Source: Strix aluco (lineage: Eukaryota; Chordata; Aves; Strigiformes; Strigidae). Taken from it: 64,000 nt of DNA. The stretch is from the NCBI RefSeq assembly GCF_031877795.1, contig NC_133971.1, positions 47,316,892-47,380,891 of the forward strand, in the 5' to 3' direction. Shown piece after piece: positions 41,401-53,400 of the stretch; position 1 is the stretch's first letter, and each line of letters starts with the position of its first letter. The notes below the pieces were generated by a model, which did no database searches, was not told the origin of the DNA, and saw nothing but the letters and a program-made list of their open reading frames with translations. The translations under genes were made by a program, and so were the position numbers.

Positions 41401-44400
41401 GGAATGACCTTTGTTACAAGTCTGTCTTGGATCACTGTGAAGTCATGTATTTCTCTTTTCTTTCATTATAGTTAGAGCAGAGTGAGGTACTTCCATTTTT
41501 TCATTGTTTTTCTTCGCAGCATCTCTTTACAAACACCGGTTTTCCAGAAAACAAACTGGAACACTGAGAACAGCTAGCAATATTTTTACAGATTTACAAA
41601 CATATTCTTGACTGAACTGGGATGATGAATTTAGACTGCATTTAATAAAGGATTAGAATATAGCATTTAACCACATAGTAGTAGGGAAGAAAGCAAGTCA
41701 GACTGGTAGACACAGTCCTTCTTTGTGCTATTTTATACTTGGGTGCTTTACAGACTGCTTCAGTGCTTAGGCAGTTACAGCATGGTTTCCCCCTGCACAA
41801 CGCTGAAACCACAGGCCAGAGTGGACCAGTGCATGGCTTGAATCTGTTCCATTCTGTTTTCAGATGCTTGTTCCCTGAAGAAGCAAAAGCAAGTGCTGCC
41901 TCTGTCCTCCAAAGCACCAGCACAGCAGGAGTTATGTAAGTGGTCTTCCACCGATGTTCCAGGGAAAAAGCCTCTTCTTGCTCATCTCTTCATAATTACG
42001 AACTCAGGCAGAGGCCATTTAAAAACTGGGTTAAATAAATACTGTTTGATTATTTTATAAACAACAGTAAAGGATGATCTGAGTTTAAGGTAGGGGATTA
42101 GAATGTTGAACAGCTAGCTTGATTCCAGAATCCAACAAATAATTCTGGTATAATCTTGGATAAGTCATATCTCTTCTGTGCACCAGTATCTCAAATGTAA
42201 AAAGGTGACAACAGGTTTTTTTTCCCAACTATTGTCAAAATTATTTCTTTAACTTTTATTCATTAATATGAGACATTTGGATGATAACATTGTTGTGTTG
42301 CTAAAGCAAAAAGAGAGGAACACAAGAACTAGGGAGACTTCATTCACAACAAAGAACTCAACAAAGAACTGTCGTGCTCCTGGATAGACCTGAGGTGCCA
42401 AAGTATTTTCTCGGCACTAAAGAAAATAGTATCTGATGAAAATCCACACGGTTAAATTTGCAAAAGTAGTTCTTAACCATATGTTGTGCTCTATGCTTTT
42501 CTTGAGGAAGAGAAAATGCAAAATGTGAATAAAGAGGCCTATAGGCTTATTTATAGTTTTATTTATTCACTTATTTATTTATATATTTATAGGTGTCCTA
42601 GAACTACTGGGGGCCAATAATCAGAAAAGGGGACTTCTCTTGCAATGTAATCACTTCATCAGATTTTATTGTAGGAATCAAAATTTATCTTGAACTTTCT
42701 AAAAAAGATCCTTATGTTTCCAATTGGAAGTACCTGTTGACTTCAGAGCATTTTTTAAACTCATCTCTGTATCTAGGGCATGGGGTGGTGAGAGGAGGAG
42801 TTTTATCAGGCATACGTGCATCTGTAGAATTATAGAGTAACTATACGAGTTTTATCCAATCATCAAGACCACCTCATGCACAGATGAAACTTTACCCTTG
42901 TGATAGGCAGTTTCTGTGATACAATCTAATGCCAAACATCAGAATACCTTTAAACTGTCCTTAGTATAATGAAAAAAACAAAGGACTCAGCTTTTACTTC
43001 ACCTCTATAAAGAAACTACTACCGAAATTCATTGTTGGTATGCCTGTCTCCCTGGCATAAGGGTACATTAACATTCTTTAAATGATGATAGCTTCATGAA
43101 GTTTACAGCACTGCTGACACAAATAGGGGGGGCGAAAGGATGTGTATCACACCAGTACCATTACAAAATGAACTGAACATACTCCAGAGTGGTATTTGTA
43201 GATCTTGCTATGCCAGATCTTCATGAACCCAGAATGACTCACATTCAAAGAGGACTGACTGACTGAGGAAACGGTCAAACTCCTAACAGTGTGTTTCTGT
43301 CATCATCACCATGGAGTCGTTTAGCTTTATGCTTTGACCAATGTTCTGTAGTCATGAATGCTGCTGTTGAACAGCTGGGACATTCAACAGGCAGTGGTGC
43401 AGGCAAACAGGAAAATGGATGTAAAGATCTCAGTCATTTGCAGATCAGTTAGCAACTGAGTCCATGTTGTTCTACTAGGTCACCTGACACCTACATATTG
43501 GTTTTAACAGGAATGAACAAGAGTATCAATTCACTTCTGTTCTTCCGCAGGTGGCAACCAGTGATCCCCATTACTATGCTACATCTCTCAATGAAATCCC
43601 TGAACCTTTTCAGTTTGCTATCTCTATTCCTTCTCATGATGGAGAGCAATATTTTATAGTCAACTGTGTTGAGCCACTGTCCAGGAGAAAAACTGGATGA
43701 CTTCCCTTTATTCAAACAGTTATCAGTCATCAATGGGATTAATGCTTCCTCCTAATGACCTGACCTGCATCCAGACTGTGCTAACTCTTAAATCCTCTGT
43801 ATTTCAACCTTTGTTTTCCATGAACTCCGTATCTGTGTAGGCATAAACCACAATAAAACTGTGAATAATGGAGATCAACATGCTACCTGGGCCCTGGAGC
43901 TGAGTCCTGGCCTATGGTAAGACCATCTGATTTTATCATGTCTAACAGATCAGCCTCTGAGGTTGAATCAGTTGTTCCTTGCTGACGAAGACGTGAGAGC
44001 ATTATGGTTGCTTCCTTAATAACACTTCCCCAAAGTATCTTGGTTGCAATGTTCTTTATTGAAGCATTCATTTGGAGAATAGGTCCTTGAGCAATTTGTT
44101 GTAATTGGAACTGCCCTGAGCACAGGGAGATGGACAAGATGGCTTTCAGAGGTGCTTTCTGACTTCAGTTATGCTATGATGAGGATGTAACCACCCTGAA
44201 AGAATGCCGCTTGCCTGCAGGAAGTAGCAAGACTGGAAACAAAGTGTAAAACTGACAGAAGACTGGAAGCTTTTACCTCAAGATCTTGTCAGCATGTACT
44301 TGGAAACTCCCAGTACACAATACCGGGAGGTACTCTCTACCGTTGCTGACAATACAAGAAGTAGCTTCTTTACCATTTAGGCTTCAATTTATTACCCTCT

Positions 44401-47400
44401 AAAAAGGGTAAAGAGCAGGACTTTGGGAACTACTGACCAGTCAGCCTCACTTCTGTGCCTTTGAAAATCATGAAAGAGATCCTCCTGGAAGCTATGTGAA
44501 AGCATATGGATGACAGAGAGGTGAGTAGAGACAGCCAACAAGGCTTCACCAAGAGGGTAGATCATGTCCGACAAATCTTAGTGGCTTTCTAAGACGGAGT
44601 GACTGCATCAGTGGACAACGGAAGAACTACTGATGCCATCTACCTTGACTTCTGTAAGGCCTTTGACATTGTCCCCCACAACATTCCTGCTCCTAATTTA
44701 GAGAGATAGGTTTGATGGACTATTTGATGCAAAAGGAATTGGCTGGATGTCCATGTCCAAAGAGGTGCAGTCAACAGTTCAGTGTCCAAATGGAGATTAG
44801 TAATGAGTGGTGTTTCTCAGGGGTTTTATGTTGGGTTTGTGTGTTGCAGGTTCTTGGTAGCGGGGGAGGGTGCTACAGGGGTGGCTACTGTGAGAAGCTT
44901 CTTGAAGCTCCCCTGGCTCCAAGTCAGACCTGCCTCTGGCCAAGGTGATGGTGGCCATGCCTGTGTGATAACATATTTAAGAAGGGGAACCTGGGAGGAG
45001 GAGGACAAGTTGTGAGGGAAATACCTATGCAAACATCAAGGTCAGTTTGAAGAAAGGAGGAAAGGGTGGGGGGAGGTGCAATGGAGCAGGGACTCCCCTG
45101 CAGCCCATGGCGAGAGGGCAGGCTGTGCCCCTGCAGCCCATGGAGGTCACTGGTGGAGCAGATGCCCACGTGCAGCCTGTGGAGGACCCCATGCCAGAGC
45201 AGGTGGCTGTGCCCAAAGAAGGCCAGGACTCTGAGGGAAGCCTGTGCTGGAGCAGTCTGTTGCTGGGAGGACTGCAGCCCGTGGAAGGGACCCACACTGA
45301 AGCAGTTCATGAAGAACTGCAGCCCATGGGAGGGACCAACGCTGGAGCAGTTTGTGAAGAGCTGCAGTCCATGGGAAGGACTCGTGTTGGAGGAAGTTTG
45401 TGGAGGACTGTCTCCTGGGAGAGGGACCCCATGCTGGAGCAGGGGAAGAGCGTGAGGAGTCCTCCCCCTGAGGAGGAAGGAGCAGCAGAGACAACGGGTG
45501 ATGAACTGACCGCAACCCCCATCCCCTGCCCCCCTGTGCTGCTTAGGGGGAGGAGGTAGAGAAATCAGGAGCAAAGCTGAGCCTGGGAAGAAAGGAGGGG
45601 TGGGAGGAAGGTGTCTTTAAGATGTGGTTGTATTTTCCACTGACCTACTCTGTTTGATTGGTAAATTAGTATTGGTGGTCTTCAAAGTGAGCTGATGTTC
45701 TTTTTCTTCCTCAACTGAATCTGTCTTTTGCCCATGACCATAACTGGTGTGTCATCCCTCCCTGTCCTTTGTCTCAATCCCCAAGCCTTTTGTTTTATTT
45801 TCTCTTCCCTATCCCTGAGGGGAAAGGAGTGATCGAGCAGCTGTGTGGTGCTCAGTTGCCCTCTGGGCTCAAACCATGTTAGGTTTGTACTGGGACTGGT
45901 ACTGTTCAATATCTTTATTAATAACATGGAGAGTGGGATTCAGTGCACCCTCAGCAAATTTGTTGATGACACCATGTTGAGTGGTGCAGCTGGTTAGCTT
46001 GAGAGAAGTGATGCTATCCAGAGGGACCTTGACCAGACTTGAAGACTGGGCCCATGTGAACCTTATGAAGTTGAACAAGACCAAGTGCAAGGTCTTGCAC
46101 CCTTACAATGAGGGTGGTGTGACATTGTAACAGGATGCGCCATCCCTGAAAGTGTTCAAAGGTCAAGCTAGATGGGGCTTTGAGCAACCTGATCTAGTGA
46201 AAGATAGTTCTGACCATGAAAGGGGGACTAGATGTCTTTGAAGGTCCTTTCCAACCCAAAGTATTCTAGGACTCTATGATTCTATAAATAAGAACAAACT
46301 CTGTTATGTTGACTCTGTTGCTACCCAAGGATGAATGCATTACTTTCCTTGATCTGAAACTCTTCCTTCTTCCTTTAAAAATTCACTTACTGTGGAATAT
46401 ACTTCACTTTCCATCATTATCATTAAGGAAGCCTGGGATTAGCACCTATAACTGCTAATACCTATTAAATATTTTTTTAAATGCAGTATTTCACCATATT
46501 GCTCATGTACTACATAATCATTTGGAGGCCTGCAGTAAGTATATACAAAGTTTCACGTTTGGAGCTTTACTGTCCTTTGAAAGAAATGCCTGAGCTTCTT
46601 CCTTGTGATATGACTTCAACAGAGACTCTTGAATCAGTTAAGACTTGTACTCATTCCAGGTCTATTGTACTTATTCCAGGTCTATTTAGAGTACTGTGAT
46701 TCTGCCTCTGTATACAGACACTGAGGTGCTGTTCACACTAGGGAAACTTAGAAAATTCCTCATTGTTATTAACACCAATTTATCTCCAACACTGGCAGCA
46801 ATATTGGGGCTTCAAGAGAAGAAGGAAGGGATGTTCCTTACATATTGATGGATAATCAAAACCAGTTCTGAATATCTATTTACTGTTTTATTAATATCAC
46901 TGAAATAATATTCAACAATTTTAACTGAAGATGGCACTGTTTTACAGTTTTAATATATTAATAACTTCTAAGAGTGCATTTTAGGGTTCCTTAATATAAG
47001 CTCTATAGCATGAGAACCTGAATTAAATAATAACCCTTCACAGTTAAGAACAGAGAGGGTTTGTTCCCATTTAAGTGGAATTCGAAGCCACTCTAAAGAA
47101 GAAAAAAAGGGTAAACAGAGTAAATAATAATTCATCCTTTTAAATAACAATGCATCTTTTATAGGTAATTTAAACATTAATATGAGCCTCAGCGAATGAA
47201 TAACTTTTCTTATCTTGGCTTGAGGGAGAACACTAAAAAAGCTGTAATTTCTAAAGTAAAGAATACAGAAGAGGCAAAGAAAATTTCAAAATTAATAAAT
47301 AGGGTTTACATTTGTCCATACTGATCCTGTAAAAAGGAGATGGCAAGTAAAGTTCTACTGAAAAATCAGAAGATGTCATTCTGTCACAAAATGTGTAAAA

Positions 47401-50400
47401 CAGGAAGAGGGAGGATGTGAAAATGAGGTAGGAAAAGAGCATATATATAGCTATCAGAAGTGTGACTGCATACTAATTATTGGTTTTCCTGAGAAAATTC
47501 TTCAGCATTGTACCAAGGAATTATCCAATCAATATTGCATTGTTTCAGACATATTTACCTGGGAGGTATTTGGAACACAACAGACTCTGAAATTAATGTC
47601 ATATAACATCGCCTCCAAATAAAATTTTACTTTAATTTCTCTTATACCTAAAAAACTACCAAGAGCTTTAGACAGAAGTTGTTTGCAATTTTATGTTCAC
47701 TGATTTATTTCTTTTTCTCAATTAGGAAACTAATCTGAATAATTCTGTGAATGACAGTTACTTTGAAAATGAGTAACACAGTGCAGAAGGATAACTGCTG
47801 GAAATTAAAGATGAAGTTGCTTTTATCAACCTGTGAATAAAGATCTAGAATAGGACATTGCCCTCATTTGACACATACATTTAATGACAACCAAAAGTCA
47901 TCATAGCTGACAGAATATACTTTAACAATGATATGGCTCAGTGAAGCTTGTTGAACACAGATGTCTTGAACCATTTGCTCAAATGGCCTTACAAAATCTG
48001 CCCAGAATGAAAGCAATGAATTTCATGCTTAGTAACAAAAGCATAAAGGACTGATTTCTGTTTCAATTCATCAGTCTACATTAGACAATGCCGAAAATCA
48101 GTGGGCAGGCTGGCTAACACTTCACTTCAGAAAAATGAGTTAGCTAGACCCATTTTTAAACTACACTCTTTAATTTTCTATCTTTGAAGAAGAACAATGC
48201 TTATCTTAGTGGTTCTTATGCTAGCTATAAAGATCATTCTCTTGAAGCATGATGGTAAACAATTACCCTTAATCATGCTTTATCGTGGATATACCAGGAT
48301 TTGCCCTACACCTTTTCTCCAATCTCATATATCTTTTACCTTATAATCTGTGGGTACTGACACATCGACTTTGGCTCCAAGGATCCCTTGGAATTTTCCT
48401 GAGCCAGAATTCCCTAAATCCAGGGAAGGACACAGAAGAGTCAAGACTGAGACTGTACTGACTGCATGACTTTCACGCACATCTTGCAAAAGGGGGAGGA
48501 AGGAACCACAGGACCTTCTTACTGGTACAGGTCCCTGGCCAGTGCTGTCCAATAAAGGGAGGTGACACTGGGAGTTCAGGAAGGAAAAACTACACGTAGG
48601 GATATACTTTCTCAGACTTTCTAATCTATCCTTGTCTAAAAGAGAACGTAATTTGAGCAAAAGTTACAGGCAGGCAGAAATAGTTAAAAAAAAATCCCCA
48701 AATCTGTTGAAAGGTCTATGTGAAATGTTTGAGAAAGTACACTGACTGGTAAACACTGGTATGTTTGCCTAGGATTATAAGTGCTTAGAGTAATTTGAAA
48801 ACAATGTAACCAAACACTTTCATATGTTACTAACTTATTATTAAATGTTTACACAAAATGGGGAAAGAAAATGGGATTTACAGGGCTATTTACTAAACTT
48901 ATCTGCAAACAACGAACAGTAAGACTTCCATAATATCAGCCATATTATATAAATATAATTAAAAAATTTAATTTCACAAAAAGGAACTGTCTGGTTTAAA
49001 TCTGTTCTAACAATCTTGTTGGTGAAAATGGTTACCTGCAGTTGAATCTTATTTTCTCTGTAATTTTCTCTTCACTGTCTTAGTGAACTAAATATTCTTC
49101 TGAGACAAAGCTGACAGAGAATTCTTTTTTAGATTATTAGGGTCCTGACATATCTAATCCTACAGCTAACTTATGCTTAACTTCTAGTTCTTTTAAAAAA
49201 TAATTCTTGGATAGTTCTACTTCCACATTTTTCCCAGTTTTAAAGAAGAAATGCAACCTCTAACTAAGCAGAAGTCAGTATGAGGTAGAAACTTGGATCA
49301 GCTCTTTGTAAAACCTCTGAGTTTTTCTATGTGTAACTACTTAAATTGCCAATTGAATATAGATATCACATAGCATGAATATCATGCATAATAAAGATTT
49401 ATGATATAATCTATCTTCATCAAAAAAAGCACATAGCAACAATAATTTGGGGAATGTTTCTTTAATGGTCTACAATATGAGGAAGGCAAGAGACTGCTTC
49501 AAAAGCAACTATGAAAAATCTACAGATGGGGCCTTAGACAATGTTGACTGATACAGCTCTGTTGATATTACAAGATACTTCAGATACTGAAGGATGTACA
49601 GAGATGTAAAGTGATACCTTCCTGTTCAGCACTATGTTTACTCAGTGATTAAGCAGAGTAAAAATAAAATAGATCTTAGTGCTATTTCCAATTCACCAAA
49701 ACTCATAAGTGATAAGTAGAGAAAAAAATAGGTTTTAGTACTGTTTCCAGTTTGCCAATACTAAATACAGTGCTAAAGACCTCCTTTTTGACTCAAGACT
49801 TTTAAACAAAGCTGTGAATTAACTTCCACTGGCAGACTCCCCAGTGCTACTACTGTCTTCCAGCAATGCCTGTACTTGCATCTGTCAACCCCTTTTCAAG
49901 GCAACAGATGAGTGCAGATGTAATTAAAATCATCACTGAAAAATGTCCGACTGCAGAGGCGACCATGAAACAACAGAGCTACACAATAAGTTGTCAATAT
50001 TTTATGGTCTTAAGGAAGAGCTCGTAACCAGTGCTTCATCATTGCTATTGGTCTACATTTTACTTTAAGACTACTATATGAATTTTAAAAATACTCTTCT
50101 TCCTGAAAACAGATACTGATGATGCTACTGTGGCTGAGCAGTCCTCATGAACAGATCACCCAGTATAATATGTCTTAGGGGCTATTCTTGTTTTCCTCTG
50201 GCTTACCTTGCTCTTGGAGCAGCTGAGTGAATGAGTGGCTTTCTCCTTCTATGACACGACAAGATAATGCCCTGCTGCCACATGATCAGCTGCTAATACT
50301 GATAGGCAGACAGATGGGGGGAAATGGCAGTAGGAAGAAAATCGTGGGGGAGGGGTATGTGGATGAAATGAGGGCGGTACTGTGTGGGGCATCAAGGGGG

Positions 50401-53400
50401 TGACAATGAGGGGCAGTAAATGGTGGGGAGGAGAATGGTGAGAATAAGAGGAAGAAGGGTCTAGAAGAACAGGAAGAAGAAGGGTCTAGAAGAATGGTGG
50501 GAAGAATATTGGGAAAGACTTGGTGGAAAGACTGGGGAAGACTTGGGAAAAACAGAAAAGACTCATGGGGAAGAATGGTGGGAAAAACTGGGAGACAATG
50601 GGGGAAAAAAAAGGTAAGCTCTGGGGAGAAAGAATGGTGGAGTGAACATTGGAGAGAATGGGGATGAAGAATGTTGGGGAGGAATGGTAGGGAGAACAGG
50701 TGGGAAAACAGTGGGGAGAATGGTGGGGATACTGGGGAAAGAAGAATGGGAGGAGGAACATGGGAAAGAATGGTGGGAGGAATGTGGGGAGGAATCAGGA
50801 GAGGAATGGTAAGGAGAATGGTAGGGAAGAATAAGGAGTAGAAGGGGGCAAGAAGTGGGGAAGAAAGAGGAAAGGAGGAGGGAAAGAAGAAGGAGGAATG
50901 AGGGATGAATGGGGGTAAGAACAGGTAATATGGAGGGAAGGAGAGGGGGAAAGGGGGAAGGAGAGAGGACAAAAGGGGGAGAAAAGAATGAGGAAAGGGC
51001 AAGAAGGAGCAAAAAGGTAGGAAGAAGAGAGAAGAAAAGGGATAGGGGTGAGGCAGCATGAGGATGAAAGAGTGTAATGGGGGAGGATGGGGAAGATGAG
51101 GGGAATATGGAGGGGAGGATGGTGGAAGATGGGGGAGGGCAGGGGGAAGACTGGGATAGAATGAGATAGGGCAAATTGAGGGGGGTGAATCAGGGGTCTT
51201 CTTCCTTTCCACTTCTTCCCCGTCTCTGCTTGCAGCAGGTAATACCGTGTGTGCAATCACTGCTGTGCCCTGTGCGGGCAGTAACATGGCAAGCAGGTAT
51301 GGTAAGGAGAGCTTTGCTTTCCTTTATTGCCAAGGGCAGTGGCATATGGCTGTGATGACCTGGCTTTTAATGACTCTGGTAGAAGAAGTAGCTCTCAGAA
51401 AGTTTTGACTTAGTTACACACCTCAGAAATTTACAACTCTCTGAAAGGAAATACAGAAATAAAAGCTGCTAAAGTATAGCACAGTTCTTAAAGCCTTCTA
51501 TCATCCCACAAATTCCAGGTCTCCCATTTCTATTATAAAAGTATTTGATGAAACACTAACAAAAGTTCAATTAAAACATCAGAAACTTTTCATAGCTCAA
51601 CAAACATGCTCCTCTCACCAATTAATTTCTCCTCCATCAGGAAGAGAAAAACAAAAGTGGATTAATCTGATTTACAGAGTGAAAAACAACACTGAATGCA
51701 CGTTTTGTCAGGGAGGCAGGGGGAAGGTCTCCAGCTGGTTCTCATCTATATGCCATGATTCTTCATTTAGTTTACACTATTAAACTAAAAAACTCGGCTT
51801 TAATCTTAACTATTACAGTATGCCTTAGAGTAGATTCTATCATATAGCATCCTTGATACAGTTTCAGACTCTGGCAAAACATCATCCCTCAAACTGGTTG
51901 TGGCCATATGGGTAGTAAATGTATCCAACATTTTTTCATTGGCGCCTACATTATTACGTCTTGTCACCAATGGTTTCTCGGGTTTTCAACTAAATTGTTG
52001 CATATACTGTGGTTTGGAGCTGCTGAGATGAAGCCCTACATTTATCTGTATACAGCCAAATCCTTTTTTGGAACTTTTTTTCCTTCTAATGAACTAACAT
52101 CTGTTGAAAAAAAAAAAGAAGTCATGTGTCCAGAAAGCTGTACAAAAATGAGAAAAAACAAAACAACAGAACACTGCCAAGAAACTATTGTTGCCAAGTT
52201 GTACATCATAAAAAGCAGCCTAGAAAATGATGGGTGGATCAAAGTGGCATCATACCTGACCTGTCTTCATTTTGTGAATCACACCTTCTGCATAATTCTG
52301 GGATGGTCTTGAGAGAAGTTACAGAATACTGTAAAAAAGGAAAAAAATTATATGAAATAATTCATTTAAAAAGATAAAAAGTAAGACTTTCAAGAAGTCC
52401 TGATGTCATGGACACAGCCTAAATCTATCAACCCAAGGGTACTTCTGTCAGTCTGATGGTCTTCTCAGGTTGCATGAGACAAGCATATGGCATCTGCTTG
52501 TGTATCTCACCTTGAGGGATATTAAACAGACTTTCAAAGCTACAGCAAAGCGTCTCCACACCTCAGATTTCTTCTTCCTGCAGATCACCATTATTCAAGT
52601 CACAAATACACTTTATATATACATCCTTTCCACGGGATCAAAGTTGAGAATAGATTTAGCCCTCACTGTAAGCGTCAAGGGTCTCACTTTGACCATCTGG
52701 GCATCTATTATGGTGATTATACTGCAAGATACTTCATGCTTAAAGAATTAGAATTAAAGCTTTCACAAACCAATATGTGAAAGTAATGCAGAATATTTGC
52801 ACCACAGAGATCTGATTTCAGAGAGGGATGCATGTACATACACATATCAGACTAGAGGTTCATTTCTCTAACCTAGGCTTTATTAAAGCAAACTTGCATT
52901 ATTACTTTGATGCAACAGGATAATATTATCAGTATGTTATTCTCTAAATTCAGCATTAAAAAGGAAAAAAACAGGGATGACATACATATCTTACTAAACA
53001 GAAATCTTTTTCTTATAAACTTGTGGAATACCCCTGGTAAGACACATGATCCAGTGTTATAAAACTACACATTCTGACATAGAGAAATTAAGTTACTTAA
53101 TAGCAAGCCTTCCTTAATCAAATGCTTAAATGTTACAGGAATCTTCACTTAAACAAATGAAAATCATCATGTCTGTTAAAGATCAATGGCTTTGCTCATA
53201 TAAATAAATGATTAAAAACAGTATTTTGAAAACTAAAACAGAAAAAAGCATTTAGGATTAAAACAACTCAAAATTTTTAAAGAATACATAAACACCATAT
53301 GTTTTCAAAGAAACAGACATTTTTAGCTTGTGTGCTATTGACAAATGAAGCAAAACAACTACATATAAAACCACGAGCTTTTTTTTTCAACACACACAAA

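Larger units (their letters stand above)
44385..46287 (+). mobile_element. CR1 LINE fragment, split by an LTR
   Basis: The left part (44385-44826) reads as CR1 reverse transcriptase with stops: a [18 protein letters not shown]-like block, then [34 protein letters not shown] and LVMSGVSQG. The right part resumes at about 45882 with ttgtactgggactggtactg, then [16 protein letters not shown]-like sequence. An internal deletion near 46115 leads into the 3' tail (ggactagatgtctttgaagg ... ctctatgattctata, ending 46287). The interruption is the LTR at 44829-45881. The element is inactive. Confidence 0.9.
39385..52255 (-). other. SNCAIP: SNCAIP intron 3
   Basis: This 12,871-bp intron contains CR1 fragments at 39885-40272 and about 44085-44180, a CR1/LTR composite at 44385-46287, simple repeats near 40365 and 42546, and the purine-rich repeat at 50318-51190. 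Stretches 40420-42540, 42600-44080 and 46290-50310 show no recognised gene or element. Confidence 0.75.

Noticed and set aside
44924-45574. Overlapping long frames (216, 170, 129 and 122 codons) on both strands
   Set aside because: They are produced by the 45-bp tandem units inside an LTR. Several registers are open at once and none resembles a protein.
48340-48413. Possible 74-nt exon in intron 3 (acceptor ggatttag, donor AAG|gtaaaa)
   Set aside because: Splice signals are fair, but inserting it between exon 3 and exon 4 shifts the frame into an early stop and no partner exon restoring the frame was found. Treated as a pseudo-exon.
50286-51287. 333-codon minus-strand open frame (and nested 203- and 153-codon frames)
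   Set aside because: It is the pyrimidine strand of the purine-rich repeat. Stops are rare because A is scarce on that strand; the protein is just Ser/Pro/Phe/Leu in all three frames.
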